Assembly (NCBI GenBank): GCA_964228555.1
Contig: CAXQZU010000064.1
Span: forward strand, 1 to 58,082
Direction: 5' to 3'
Length of the DNA: 58,082 nt
Source of the DNA: CAXQZU01 sp964228555
GTDB taxonomy: Bacteria > Planctomycetota > PLA2 > JAEUHO01
Positions 24,576 to 33,105 of this stretch are shown piece after piece (position 1 is the first letter of the stretch; each line of letters starts with the position of its first letter). The notes beneath the pieces were generated by a model. That model had not been told where the DNA came from and searched no databases. It saw nothing but the letters and a program-made list of their open reading frames with translations. Both the position numbers and the translations under genes were made by a program.

Positions 24576-25289
24576 ATGCCCAGCGCCGTGCTCGCTTTCG
24601 CCCTGGCCACCCTGCGCGAGGCCCTGCGTGGGCCCGCGCCCTGGCTGATCGCCGCCCTAGGCCTGTCCGCCGTCGCCGCCGGGCTGGGGCTGGGCGTCTT
24701 CGCGCTCTCGAGCGACCCCGAGGCAGCTGGGCGCTTGGCCCTGGAGTCCGCCATGGGCACGGCCGCGCTCGGCACCCTGTGGGTCCTGGCCCGCACCCTC
24801 GACGGAGACCGTCGCTCGGGCTTCTGCGCCGCAGCAGACCAGGCGCGCGGAGGGCCCCGGGCCCGGTGGCTGGGGCGCTATGCGGGCGCCCTCGGGACAG
24901 GCCTGCTGGCCGCAGTGCCGGCCGCGGGATGGGGCGTGGTCTGGGCCCAGAGCAGCGTGTTTTCATTGGTTCTAGCAAGTACTTGTGCCGCGGCGCTCGC
25001 GGGCGCCGTGGCGCTGGCGTTGCATGCGCTGCGCTGGGGCGGCGTGGCCGTGGGGCTGGGAAGCGCCGCCCTCTGGGTCCTGGGCCACCTGCCTTGGGGC
25101 GCGCCTGGCTGGGGGGGCGCCACCCTGGGCTGGCTGGCCGGCCTGCTGCCGCCGGGCGTGCGCGAGGGCCGGCCCACGCCGGCCTGCCTCGTGGCCACCG
25201 CGGGCTGGCTGGCGCGGGCGCTGGCCCGTGCGCGGGCCGTGGGGGAGGGCGAGGGCCCCGAGGGCGAGGCCACGGGCGGGGCCCCGTAG
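24576..25289 (+). CDS. Polytopic membrane protein, ABC-2 permease-like
   Basis: A 237-residue protein with about six hydrophobic segments. The opening FALATLREALRGP then a helix, and the TLDGDRRSGFCAAADQARGGPRARWLGRY loop between helices, resemble ABC-2-type permeases that work with an ATPase. No ATPase gene is adjacent, so the assignment is weak. It is divergent from parB across the two parS sites and lies upstream of the phosphoesterase gene on the same strand. The C-terminal 20 residues are acidic and Gly-rich. Confidence 0.6.
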   Translation: MPSAVLAFALATLREALRGPAPWLIAALGLSAVAAGLGLGVFALSSDPEAAGRLALESAMGTAALGTLWVLARTLDGDRRSGFCAAADQARGGPRARWLGRYAGALGTGLLAAVPAAGWGVVWAQSSVFSLVLASTCAAALAGAVALALHALRWGGVAVGLGSAALWVLGHLPWGAPGWGGATLGWLAGLLPPGVREGRPTPACLVATAGWLARALARARAVGEGEGPEGEATGGAP

Positions 25290-25374
25290 TTCGACGCCAC
25301 CGCGGGCTGGCGCGGGCAGCATGGCGAGCCCGGCCGGGACCCGCGGGGCTCGGCTGGGCGGAGGGATCGCGCGC

Positions 25375-26094
25375 TTGCGCTACGGCGTATTCGGTGACGT
25401 GCATGCCAACCTGCCGGCCCTGGAGGCCGTGCTGGCCGCGTTGCGCGCGCAGCGGGTCGACGGCTGGCTGTGCCTGGGCGACCTCGTCGGCTACGGCGCC
25501 GATGCACGCGCCTGCGTCGAGCGCGTGCGCGAGCTCGATCCCGTGCTGGTGGGCGGCAACCACGACTGGGCTGTCGCCGGCCGCCTGGATCTCGACTGGT
25601 TCAACCTCGCGGCGCGCGAGGCGATCGTGTGGACGCAGCGCGCGCTGCCGCGCGAGCACGTCGAGTGGCTGGGCAGCCTGCCGCTGCTGCACGAGCACGA
25701 CGGCATCACGCTCGCGCACAGCACCGTGCACGACCCCGAGAAGTTCGACTACCTGCAGACGCCGTACGATGCCTTCGAGTCGTTCCGCCAGATGCGCACG
25801 ACGCGCGGCTTCGTGGGCCACAGCCACGTCCCGATCACCTTCTTCGAGGGGCCTGCCATCACCTACTCGATGGAGTCGCCGCTACAGCTGGGCCCGGCGC
25901 GCAGCCTGAGCAACGTGGGCAGCGTGGGGCAGCCGCGCGACGAGGACCCGCGCGCAGCCTGCGGCGTCTATGACACGAGCACGCAGGTGCTCGAGCTGTT
26001 GCGCGTTCCCTACGACATCGGGGCGGCTGCGCGCGCAATCCGTGCTGCGGGCCTGCCCGACATCCTGGCCGAGCGCCTGCACCTGGGACGCTGA
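25375..26094 (+). CDS. Calcineurin-like metallophosphoesterase
   Basis: A 239-residue dinuclear-metal phosphoesterase. Motifs in order: GDVHANLPAL, CLGDLVGYG, GGNHDWAV, the His in LAHSTVHD and GHSHVPITF. These supply the metal ligands of the YfcE/MJ0936-type family. The start is taken as TTG 25375 because GGAGGG lies 9 nt upstream and family members begin directly with the first strand. An in-frame ATG at 25321 would add 18 residues without a ribosome site. The substrate is unknown; relatives act on phosphodiesters or nucleotides. It is convergent with the JAMM-domain gene. Confidence 0.87.
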   Translation: MRYGVFGDVHANLPALEAVLAALRAQRVDGWLCLGDLVGYGADARACVERVRELDPVLVGGNHDWAVAGRLDLDWFNLAAREAIVWTQRALPREHVEWLGSLPLLHEHDGITLAHSTVHDPEKFDYLQTPYDAFESFRQMRTTRGFVGHSHVPITFFEGPAITYSMESPLQLGPARSLSNVGSVGQPRDEDPRAACGVYDTSTQVLELLRVPYDIGAAARAIRAAGLPDILAERLHLGR

Positions 26095-26108
26095 GCGCGC
26101 GCGACCCT

Positions 26109-26125
26109 GCGCCGCAGCGCGGCGC
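26109..26125. terminator. Perfect GC hairpin between convergent genes
   Basis: GCGCCGC at 26109-26115 pairs with GCGGCGC at 26119-26125 around a three-base AGC loop, in the 49 bp between the convergent phosphoesterase and JAMM genes. It could end transcription from both sides; no U-run is present. Confidence 0.4.
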
Positions 26126-26143
26126 GACCTGCATCCGGAGCGA

Positions 26144-26659
26144 TCAGCGGGTGGGGGAGGCGGGTGCCGTGGCCGCAGAAGGTGCGCGCCCTCCCGCACT
26201 GCCGCGCGCTCGCTTGAGGACCATCAGTCGCACTTTCTTCGGTCGCGTGCGGCCCAGCCGGAAGGCGCGCACGAGGGTCTTGCCCGTGCTGCCGCGCCCC
26301 ACCACGATCCACACGGAGTGCGGATTGAGCCCTTGCCACTCGCTCATGCGCTCGAGGTCGAGGTCGCCGGGCCAGGCGGGACCTGCCAGGTGCCCATGCC
26401 AGATGCCCACGATGTCGAGCCCGCGCGCCCGGGCGGCGCGGCCCTCGACAAGTAGGTCTTCCGTTTCCATACGAAAGGCTCTAGTCGGCTGCTCGTGCCG
26501 GTTCGGGACCGGCGCGGCCTCGAGCACCTCGGCGCCCAGCGGCACCCGGTAGCCGAGCAAGAGGCCGCAAGGCTCCGCGGGGGCGCCGGCCGCCACCGAG
26601 GCCACGAGGCGCTGCAGCGCCGCCGCGCTCATCCACACATGAGTGACTTTCGCGGGCAT
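26144..26659 (-). CDS. JAMM/MPN (M67-like) metalloprotease-fold protein
   Basis: A 171-residue protein with the MPN fold: the catalytic glutamate in EPCGLLLG near residue 29 and a JAMM-type metal motif HGHLAGPAWPGDLD. Both His and the final Asp are kept. The Ser of HSH and the Ser ten residues on are Gly, so zinc binding is likely but the classic Ser-containing signature is altered. Bacterial relatives remove small ubiquitin-like or sulfur-carrier peptides or process cysteine-cofactor proteins; no such partner is adjacent. The C-terminal 35 residues are basic then Ala/Pro-rich. A TAGAAC hexamer lies about 45 nt before the ATG at 26659. Confidence 0.78.
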   Translation of the reverse strand: MPAKVTHVWMSAAALQRLVASVAAGAPAEPCGLLLGYRVPLGAEVLEAAPVPNRHEQPTRAFRMETEDLLVEGRAARARGLDIVGIWHGHLAGPAWPGDLDLERMSEWQGLNPHSVWIVVGRGSTGKTLVRAFRLGRTRPKKVRLMVLKRARGSAGGRAPSAATAPASPTR

Positions 26660-26918
26660 GTCCCTGGCTCCCGGGCCGCGCCAAGGCCGGCCGATGCTTC
26701 TGCCCTAGGTTCTACCCGTCGCAGGCCTCAGGCCGGCACCCGGTCGGGGGGCCGAGGCCCCGCAGGGGCCCCGGCGCGCCGCCCGGGCCGGGCCCGGAGG
26801 GACTCCCGCCCCGCGGCTGACACGGGCCGCGCGGTGGTTGCGGGCGTCCACGCGCTACCATGGGAAGGCAGTGTGTTGCCCGGGGGCAGCCTTCGTGTCC
26901 GGGCTCGCAGGAGATCGC

Positions 26919-27413
26919 ATGCCGCTAGACCCCGCATCCAGCACCGTGTTCCGGTTTTCCGGGGACGGCGTGCATCTCGAGTTTGCGGGCAGCGAAGACT
27001 TCGTGGCCCAGCAACTGGAGCGCTTCCAGCCCGTGATCCAGCGCGCCCTGCGGCAGGCACCGGCTGCCGGCGGCGGCGACGCGGCCGCAGCAGGTGCGCC
27101 GCAGGCGGCTGCCGGCGGCGAGAGCCTCGAGGCCTGGACCGCGGCCCGCTCCGTGCGCGGGGGGCGCGGCGCCATCACCGACCGCATCATGCTCTACATC
27201 GCCTACCTGCAGCTCGTGCAGGGCAAGCGCGAGGTGAGTGGCTCGGACATCGTGTGGTGCTTCCAGCAGCAGGGCTTGGAGCGCCCCAAGAACCTGAGCA
27301 ACACGCTCGGCCAGCTCAAGCGCTCCAGCAAGCTGCTCGACGAGGGCTCCCGCCGCGGCTTCTACACGCTCTCTGGCGAGGGACGCCGGCTCGTGGAGAC
27401 GCGCTTCCGCTAG
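26919..27413 (+). CDS. Winged-helix-like protein, function unknown
   Basis: A 164-residue protein in two parts. Residues 1-45 (VFRFSGDGVHLEFAG, then DFVAQQLERFQPVIQ) form a small strand-helix unit, followed by a Gly/Ala linker. Residues 85-164 look like a winged helix: TDRIMLYIAYLQLVQGKREV, SGSDIVWCFQQQGL, KNLSNTLGQLKRSSKLLDEG and the wing RGFYTLSGEGRRLVE. DNA binding is plausible but not shown. ATG 26919 has AGGAG six bases upstream. TACCAT at about 26857 may be its -10. It is convergent with hemW, 15 bp away. Confidence 0.65.
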   Translation: MPLDPASSTVFRFSGDGVHLEFAGSEDFVAQQLERFQPVIQRALRQAPAAGGGDAAAAGAPQAAAGGESLEAWTAARSVRGGRGAITDRIMLYIAYLQLVQGKREVSGSDIVWCFQQQGLERPKNLSNTLGQLKRSSKLLDEGSRRGFYTLSGEGRRLVETRFR

Positions 27414-27428
27414 CGCGCGCGGCGCGGC

Positions 27429-28586
27429 CTAGAGGAAGGCGCGCGCCACGTACGAGGCCAGGTCCAGGCCCCGCGCGGTGGGCAGGAGCCGCGCGCCCTC
27501 GAGGCGCAGCAGGCCCTCGCCCACGAGGTGCGTGATGGCGGCCGCGTGCTCGACGCGGGCATCGAGGCCGGTGCGCGCGTGCGCGGCATCGAGGTCCACG
27601 CCCTCCACGAGGCGCAGGCCCATCATGAGCGTGTCGAACAGGCGCGTGCGGGCGTCGTTGTCCTCCGCCCATTCCTCGGCGTGGCCGCGCGCCAGCACGG
27701 CCTCCCGGTAGCGCGCGGGGTCGGCCAGGTTCTTCCAGCGACGGCCCGCGAGGTGCCCATGGGCGCCGGCGCCCAGGCCCCACCAGTCGGCGTTGCGCCA
27801 GTAGCCGAGGTTGTGCTCGCACTGCGCGCCCGCGCGCGCGTAGTTGCTCACCTCGTAGGGCAGCAGGCCCAGCGCGGCCAGTCGCTGGCGCACGAGGTCC
27901 TGGTGCGCCGCCTCGCGCTCGTCGTCCGGCGCGGGCAGGCGGCCCTCGCGCATCCACCGCGTGTACGGCGTGCCTTCCTCGTAGGTGAGCACGTAGGCGC
28001 TCACGTGGTCGGTGCCCAGCGCCACGGCCTGGTCCACGTCGCGCGCCTGTTCCTCCAGCGTCTGGTGGGGCACGGCGAGGATGAGGTCCACCGAGATGCG
28101 GCCGATGCCTCCTGCGCGCAGCAGGTCCACGCTGCGGCGCGTGTCGTCCGGCTGGTGCCAGCGGCCGAGCCGCTCCAGCGTGGGAGCCGTGAACGACTGG
28201 GCGCCCAGCGAGACCCGGTGCACGCCCGCCGCGCGCAGGGCGTCCACCTTCTCGCGCGTGAGCGACCCCGGGTTGGCCTCCACGGTGAACTCGACGAGGC
28301 GCTCTCCGCCCAGCGCCTCGCGCAGGCCCAGCAGCATGCGCGCCAGCAGCGGGGCGGGTGCATGCGTGGGGGTCCCGCCGCCCACGAAGATCGTGCGCGG
28401 CTGGCTGGCCGCCGCGCGCGTGCGAGCCTCCTGCAGCAGGGCATCGACGTAGTGCTCCATCTCCCGCTCGCGGCCGGCGTGCGAGTTGAAGTCGCAGTAG
28501 GGGCACTTCTGCGCACAGAAGGGGAAGTGGGCGTAGGCGTGCGGCACGTGCACGCCCGGCCGGTGGGGGGCGGGCGACGCGCTCAC
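27429..28586 (-). CDS. hemW: Heme chaperone HemW (radical SAM)
   Basis: A 385-residue radical SAM protein that binds and hands over heme; it was formerly annotated as oxygen-independent coproporphyrinogen oxidase. The Fe-S cluster motif is CAQKCPYCDFNSHAG (C-x3-C-x2-C), typical of HemW rather than HemN. Then GGGTPT, the SAM-binding EANPGS, the RVSLGAQSF and SVDLILAVPHQT segments, and the HemW C-terminal HNLGYWRNADWWGLGAGAHGH. GTG 28586 overlaps the sigma-factor stop by four bases (GTGA), so it is coupled to the sigma gene and terminates the bacillithiol gene run. Confidence 0.92.
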   Translation of the reverse strand: MSASPAPHRPGVHVPHAYAHFPFCAQKCPYCDFNSHAGREREMEHYVDALLQEARTRAAASQPRTIFVGGGTPTHAPAPLLARMLLGLREALGGERLVEFTVEANPGSLTREKVDALRAAGVHRVSLGAQSFTAPTLERLGRWHQPDDTRRSVDLLRAGGIGRISVDLILAVPHQTLEEQARDVDQAVALGTDHVSAYVLTYEEGTPYTRWMREGRLPAPDDEREAAHQDLVRQRLAALGLLPYEVSNYARAGAQCEHNLGYWRNADWWGLGAGAHGHLAGRRWKNLADPARYREAVLARGHAEEWAEDNDARTRLFDTLMMGLRLVEGVDLDAAHARTGLDARVEHAAAITHLVGEGLLRLEGARLLPTARGLDLASYVARAFL

Positions 28587-29503
28587 GGGACGCGCCGGCC
28601 GGGAGGCGCGCCGGCGCGGCGGGCCGGCCCGGCCGCGCGGCCCGGGGCCGGCGCCTCGAGCAGGGCGCGCAGCGCAGCGAGGGCGCGCTGCTCGAGCTTG
28701 CGGGCGCCCTCGTGCGAGAGGCCCAGGCGCGCGCCCGCGTCGCGCAGCGAGAGCGGCTCGCCCAGCATCCCGTAGCGCAAGCGCACGAGCTCGGCCTGGC
28801 GCGTCGGCAGCCGCTCGATGTGCTTGCGCAACGCCGGCTGCTCCCACGCGGGGAACTCGAGCAGGTCCGGTCGTTCGCCCTCGGCCGCGCGCCCCTGCGC
28901 GCCCACGGCGCCCTCGAAGAGCAGGTCCAGCGGCACGGTGGAGCCGGCGCCACCCCGCCACAGGCGCAGCAGCATGCGCGCACGCCCGGCCGTGGGCTTC
29001 ATGGCGGCCAGCATCTCCGCGTCGGTGGCAGGCCGGCCCAGGCGACGCTCCAGGGCCTGCCCCTGCGCGCGCCAGCGCGCGACCTCCTCGGCCATGTAGG
29101 CCGGCACGCGCACGGTCCTGGACTTGTTGCTGAGCGCGCGCCGGATGGCCTGCTTGATCCACCACACCGCGTAGGTGCTGAAGCGCACGCCCTCGGCGGG
29201 ATCGAACCTGCCCGCGGCATGCAGCAGGCCGATGTTGCCCTCCTCGATCAGGTCCGGGAGCGGCAGCCCGCGATGCCGGTAGTGCTTCGCCACCCAGATG
29301 ACGAGCCGCAGGTTGCATTCCTCGAGGCGCTCCTTGGCTGCCTCGGCCTCCGCATGCGCCGTGTCGCGCAGCTCCGCATGCGCCTGCACGCGCCGCGCCA
29401 GCTCGGCTTCCTCGGCCGCGTCGAGCAGCGGGCGCTTGCGCACCTCGGCCATGTAGGCGTCCAGCTCGCGGTCGCGGCCGGGCGCGCGTTGCTTGGAGCC
29501 CAT
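28583..29503 (-). CDS. Group 2-like sigma-70 family RNA polymerase sigma factor
   Basis: A 306-residue sigma factor with regions 1.2 to 4 but no region 1.1: DRELDAYMAEVRKRPLL (1.2), NLRLVIWVAKHYRHRG and DLIEEGNIGLLHAAGRFD (2.1-2.2), FSTYAVWWIKQAIRRAL (2.3-2.4), a region 3 around AYMAEEVARWR, and region 4 with RLRYGMLGEPLSLRDAGARL then LSHEGARKLEQRAL. The short length fits an alternative, group 2 or RpoH/RpoS-like factor. It sits between bshA and hemW, so redox or thiol stress control is plausible but inferred. The ATG at 29503 lies 9 nt after the bshA stop. Confidence 0.9.
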   Translation of the reverse strand: MGSKQRAPGRDRELDAYMAEVRKRPLLDAAEEAELARRVQAHAELRDTAHAEAEAAKERLEECNLRLVIWVAKHYRHRGLPLPDLIEEGNIGLLHAAGRFDPAEGVRFSTYAVWWIKQAIRRALSNKSRTVRVPAYMAEEVARWRAQGQALERRLGRPATDAEMLAAMKPTAGRARMLLRLWRGGAGSTVPLDLLFEGAVGAQGRAAEGERPDLLEFPAWEQPALRKHIERLPTRQAELVRLRYGMLGEPLSLRDAGARLGLSHEGARKLEQRALAALRALLEAPAPGRAAGPARRAGAPPGRRVP

Positions 29504-29512
29504 GCCCCGATG

Positions 29513-30661
29513 CTACGCGGGGCCGCGGGAGGCACCGACGAGCCGCGCGTAGATCGCCTCGTAGCGATCCAGCGCGCGCTCGGGCCCGAAGCGCTCCACG
29601 GCCACGCGGCGCGCCTGCTCGGCCATGGCCCGGCGTCGCGGCGCGTCGTGCAGCAGCGCGATCGCCGCCTGCGCCATGCCCGCCGCCTCGCCGCCCTCCA
29701 CGAGCAGGCCCGTGCGGCCGTCCTCCACCAGCTCGGGCAGGCCGCCCGCCCGCGAGGCCACGGGCACCACGCCGCAGGCCATGGCCTCCAGCGCCGAGAG
29801 CCCGAAGGACTCGTGCTCGCTGGGCAGCAGCAGCAGGTCGGCGCACGGCAGCAGGTCCTCCACGCGCGCCGTGGCCCCGAGGAAGCGCACGCGGTCGTGC
29901 ACGCCCAGGGTGCGGGCCAGGGCCTCGCAACCCGCGCGCTCGGGACCCTCGCCCACCATGAGCAGGCGCGCGGGCGCCTCCGCGGCCACGCGCGCGAAGG
30001 CCTCGACCACGCGGCTGGCGCGCTTCACCGGCCGGAAGTTCCCCACGTGGAGCAGCAGCGCCTCGTGCGGCGAGGCCCACGCCTTGCGGAGGCGGTGCGC
30101 CTCAGGGCCTGGCTCCCGCGGGCGGAACCGCTCCGTGTCCACGAAGTTGGGCACGACCTCGATGGGCCGCGTGCACCCGAACACCCGGAGCGTCTCCTCG
30201 CGCAGCCAGCCGCTCACGGACGTGACCGCGGCCGAGCGACGCAGCGCGTGCTCCGTGACCCGGCGGTAGGAGCGGTCCTGCCCGACGACCGTGATGTCGG
30301 TGCCGTGCAGCGTGGTGACCACGGGCAGTGCGCGCGGGGCCACGATGTCCTGGGCCAGCAGCGCGGCCAGCGCGTGGGGGATGGCGTAGTGCACGTGCAC
30401 GAGGTCCAGGCCGGCCTCCTCGGCGGTCTCGGTCAGGCGCGAGGCCAGCGCCACCTCGTAGGGCGGGTAGCGGAACAGCGGGTAGGTGCTCACCTCCACC
30501 TCGTGGAAGGTGATGCGCCCGGGCAGGTCGGGCAGGCGCGCGGGCGGCGCGTACGAGAACAGGTGCACCTCGTGCTCGCGGCCCGCGAGCCCGCGCGCCA
30601 GCTCGGTGGCCACGACCCCCGAGCCGCCGAAGGTGGGGTAGCAGACGATGCCCACCCTCAT
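29513..30661 (-). CDS. bshA: N-acetyl-alpha-D-glucosaminyl L-malate synthase
   Basis: First step of bacillithiol synthesis: a GT4 glycosyltransferase joins GlcNAc from UDP-GlcNAc to L-malate. The 382-residue protein opens RVGIVCYPTFGGSGVVATEL, as BshA does. It carries HVHYAIPHALAALLA, the family-typical GTDITVVGQDRSYRRV, the VPNFVDTERFRP segment, the nucleotide-binding HVGNFRPVKRASRVVEAF and the EHESFGLSALEAMACGVPV-like E-x7-E motif. The ATG at 30661 starts seven bases after the bshB1 stop. Gene order bshC-bshB1-bshA on one strand completes the pathway. Confidence 0.95.
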   Translation of the reverse strand: MRVGIVCYPTFGGSGVVATELARGLAGREHEVHLFSYAPPARLPDLPGRITFHEVEVSTYPLFRYPPYEVALASRLTETAEEAGLDLVHVHYAIPHALAALLAQDIVAPRALPVVTTLHGTDITVVGQDRSYRRVTEHALRRSAAVTSVSGWLREETLRVFGCTRPIEVVPNFVDTERFRPREPGPEAHRLRKAWASPHEALLLHVGNFRPVKRASRVVEAFARVAAEAPARLLMVGEGPERAGCEALARTLGVHDRVRFLGATARVEDLLPCADLLLLPSEHESFGLSALEAMACGVVPVASRAGGLPELVEDGRTGLLVEGGEAAGMAQAAIALLHDAPRRRAMAEQARRVAVERFGPERALDRYEAIYARLVGASRGPA

Positions 30662-30668
30662 GGCGCGC

Positions 30669-31421
30669 TCACAGCACCGCGTGGCCGCGCTTGCGCAGGG
30701 CGGCCAGCGGGTCGTCCACGGCCAGCACGCGATCCACGCGGTAGGGCTCGCCGTGCGCGGCCCCGATGCGCGCACCCCAGTACGCGTAGCGCGCCTCGAG
30801 CCGCCGCGCGAAGTCAGGCGAGGCAATGTTGGTCACGGGGCCGGCCTGCCCGTCCAGCCCGAGCTGCGACGCATAGCACGCCGCAAGGCGCGTGCGCTCC
30901 TCCCAGACGGCGCTGATGTCCACCACGAAGGACGGCGCCGGTTCCAGGTGCCCGAAGTACTCGACCAGCGCCTCGGGCCGGTGGGGCGGCAGGCCGCCGC
31001 CCGCGGCCTTGCCGATCGTCGCGAGGTAGTACGCGCGCCGCACGATGCCGGCGAGGGCCTCGTGGTCGGGGTGGCGATCCTCGCGGCACGGCGAGAGGAC
31101 GATGCGCGGGCGCCAGCGGCGGATCGCGGCGGTCACCGCCTCCACGGCCTGCGCGGTCGCCTCCACGCGCGTGTCGGGCAGGTCCAGGCTCTCGCGGGCC
31201 ACGAGTCCCAGCACGGCCGTGGCGGCTGCGGTCTCGGCCGCGCGCGTGGCCGGCGTGCCGCGCGAGGCGGCCTCGCCGCGCGTGGCGTCCACCACCACCA
31301 CGCGCTCGCGCGCGCGCTTGAGCAGCAGCAGCCAGCCGCCGGCGCACAGCTCGACGTCATCCGGGTGCGGGCCGAAGGCCAGCACGGCCACCGGCTCGGG
31401 CAGTGCGGGGGAGACAGCCAT
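30669..31421 (-). CDS. bshB1: Bacillithiol biosynthesis deacetylase BshB1
   Basis: Second step: removes the acetyl group from GlcNAc-malate. The 250-residue LmbE/PIG-L protein has the zinc motif FGPHPDDVELCAGG, the TRGEAASRGTPATRAAE segment and the second His motif DRHPDHEAL. The family-specific EYFGHLEPAPSFVVDIS and YWGARIGAAHGEPYRV near the C-terminus support BshB1 rather than mycothiol MshB. It lies 37 bp downstream of bshC and 7 bp upstream of bshA. Confidence 0.94.
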   Translation of the reverse strand: MAVSPALPEPVAVLAFGPHPDDVELCAGGWLLLLKRARERVVVVDATRGEAASRGTPATRAAETAAATAVLGLVARESLDLPDTRVEATAQAVEAVTAAIRRWRPRIVLSPCREDRHPDHEALAGIVRRAYYLATIGKAAGGGLPPHRPEALVEYFGHLEPAPSFVVDISAVWEERTRLAACYASQLGLDGQAGPVTNIASPDFARRLEARYAYWGARIGAAHGEPYRVDRVLAVDDPLAALRKRGHAVL

Positions 31422-31458
31422 GGAGACCTCGGGCAGGTGGGGTCAGGAGGCGCAGGGC

Positions 31459-33096
31459 TCAGGGCGCGTCGGCCACCACCACCCAGAGCCCGTCCGCGCG
31501 CGGCTCGAGCGCCTGCAGGCCCTCGAGTGCCGCCGCCCGACCATACCGGGCCAGCGGCGAAATCCACGAGAGGGTGCGCTCCTGGGCCCGTCCACGGGGT
31601 CGGACAAGGCTGCACAGGCGCGTCCAGCGGCCCGCCGAGACGCCGGCCTCGTCGTCCAGCGCCGCCTCGACCTGCGCGCGGGCTCGCGCCAGGCCCTCGT
31701 GCGCGCGCGCCAGCGCCTGCTCGGCGGCGCGCGCGGACTGCGGGCCGAGGCCGGGCAGGGCCCGCAAGGCCTCCGTACGTCGACGCATCTCCTGTTCGAG
31801 GGCCGCGAGGTGGGCGCGCACCTCCTCGCCCGCCACCGCGCCCGAAGGCGAGGCGCCCGCGAGCACGTGCTCGAGGCTGCGGCCGAAGGCGGCTGCGGCC
31901 TCCTGCGCACGCTCGTCCACCCACACGGCGCTGGGCCGCGGCAAGGCCAGCGGGAAGCGCTCGCCGGCCTCGCGCGCCGCGGCAGCCATCTGCGCCTGGT
32001 AGGCCAGCTCCGTGGGCCCGGCCACGTAGGCGAGCACGGGCAGGATGGCGTCCTGCAGCCAGACACGGCCCGCCACGTCCGGGCTGGCGCGCCACGGCTC
32101 CTCGCACAGCGCGCGTGCCTGCGCAGCCAGCCCGTGTCCCGACGCGCGCCCGTCCCGCAGGGCCTGCGCCTGCGCATCCACGCCCAGCCGCTGGCGGGCG
32201 GCGCCCGGCGCGCCGCGCACGAAGAGCGGCAGGTCGCCGGGGCGCGGGTCCAGCGGCGCCACCTCGCCTGCCTGCCGCAAGGCCGACGCGGCCTCGCGCA
32301 CGGCCTGCTGCAGGCCCGCGCCCTGCAACGCGAGCCGCTCCCAGCACGGTCCCAGCCAGGACGCCAGCGTGCGCACCTCCAGCACCACGAGCCCTTGCGG
32401 GCCCAGCAGCGAGGCCAGCGCCCGCGCATGCACGTCCGCCAGCGTGGCGTCCTCGCCCGGCGGCGGCACGAGCAGGTCGAGGGCCTCGCGCGCGCGCGGC
32501 GTGTCGGGCAGGCAGGCCTGCACGCGCTCGCGCAGGCCCTGCCACAGGCCTGCGGGCACGACGATGTCGCACAGGCTGCGCCGGTCGGGCTGGATGGGCA
32601 GGGACAGCACCCGCGGCTGGCCTTCGCGGTCCAGCAGGGTGGCCGTGTTGGCCTCATCCAGGTCGTGGTCCTCGCTGGCCAGCCAGAACACGGGCACGAC
32701 GGGACGGCCCGTCGCCGCCGCGGCCTCGCGCGCCAGGGCCAGCGCGCCGGCAGCCTTGTGCCAGGTCATCAGCGGCCCGCCCAGCAGGCCGGGCTGCTGG
32801 CCGGTCACCACGCACAGGGCGCCCGGCTCCGCCAGCCGGCGCGCGTTGTCCACGGCGGCGGGCGGCGCGCCCAGCGCCTGCTGGCGCCCGGCAAGGGCCT
32901 GCCATGCCGCCGCCGGCAACACGACAGGCCGCGAGGCCGCGGCATCCGCCTCGGCCGCCCAGCCGGCGGCCTCTCGCGGCCAGCCGCGCAGCCAGCCCAG
33001 CGCGCCGGGCTCTCCGGCCCGCAGCCTGCGCGCGAGGGCGTCGGGTCCGCCCGCGCCCGCAGGCGGCGGCAGCACGGCAACACGCGCGCGGGTCAC
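31459..33096 (-). CDS. bshC: Putative cysteine ligase BshC
   Basis: Proposed last step: adds cysteine to GlcN-malate to give bacillithiol. The 545-residue protein has the BshC signatures CVVTGQQPGLLGGPLMTWHKA at about 94-114 and PVFWLASEDHDLDEAN at about 134-149. The PTELAYQAQM segment follows, then a long C-terminal coiled coil from about 400 to 480 (EVRAHLAALEQEMRRRTEAL). The length fits the family (about 530-550). GTG 33096 starts nine bases after the methyltransferase stop. It is the least biochemically settled step, but the three-gene set makes the identity firm. Confidence 0.95.
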   Translation of the reverse strand: MTRARVAVLPPPAGAGGPDALARRLRAGEPGALGWLRGWPREAAGWAAEADAAASRPVVLPAAAWQALAGRQQALGAPPAAVDNARRLAEPGALCVVTGQQPGLLGGPLMTWHKAAGALALAREAAAATGRPVVPVFWLASEDHDLDEANTATLLDREGQPRVLSLPIQPDRRSLCDIVVPAGLWQGLRERVQACLPDTPRAREALDLLVPPPGEDATLADVHARALASLLGPQGLVVLEVRTLASWLGPCWERLALQGAGLQQAVREAASALRQAGEVAPLDPRPGDLPLFVRGAPGAARQRLGVDAQAQALRDGRASGHGLAAQARALCEEPWRASPDVAGRVWLQDAILPVLAYVAGPTELAYQAQMAAAAREAGERFPLALPRPSAVWVDERAQEAAAAFGRSLEHVLAGASPSGAVAGEEVRAHLAALEQEMRRRTEALRALPGLGPQSARAAEQALARAHEGLARARAQVEAALDDEAGVSAGRWTRLCSLVRPRGRAQERTLSWISPLARYGRAAALEGLQALEPRADGLWVVVADAP

Positions 33097-33105
33097 GGGC
33101 GTCGC

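Noticed and set aside
29510..29515. TAGCAT (minus strand) before the sigma-factor start as a promoter
   Set aside because: The TAG is the bshA stop codon; the genes are close enough for co-transcription.
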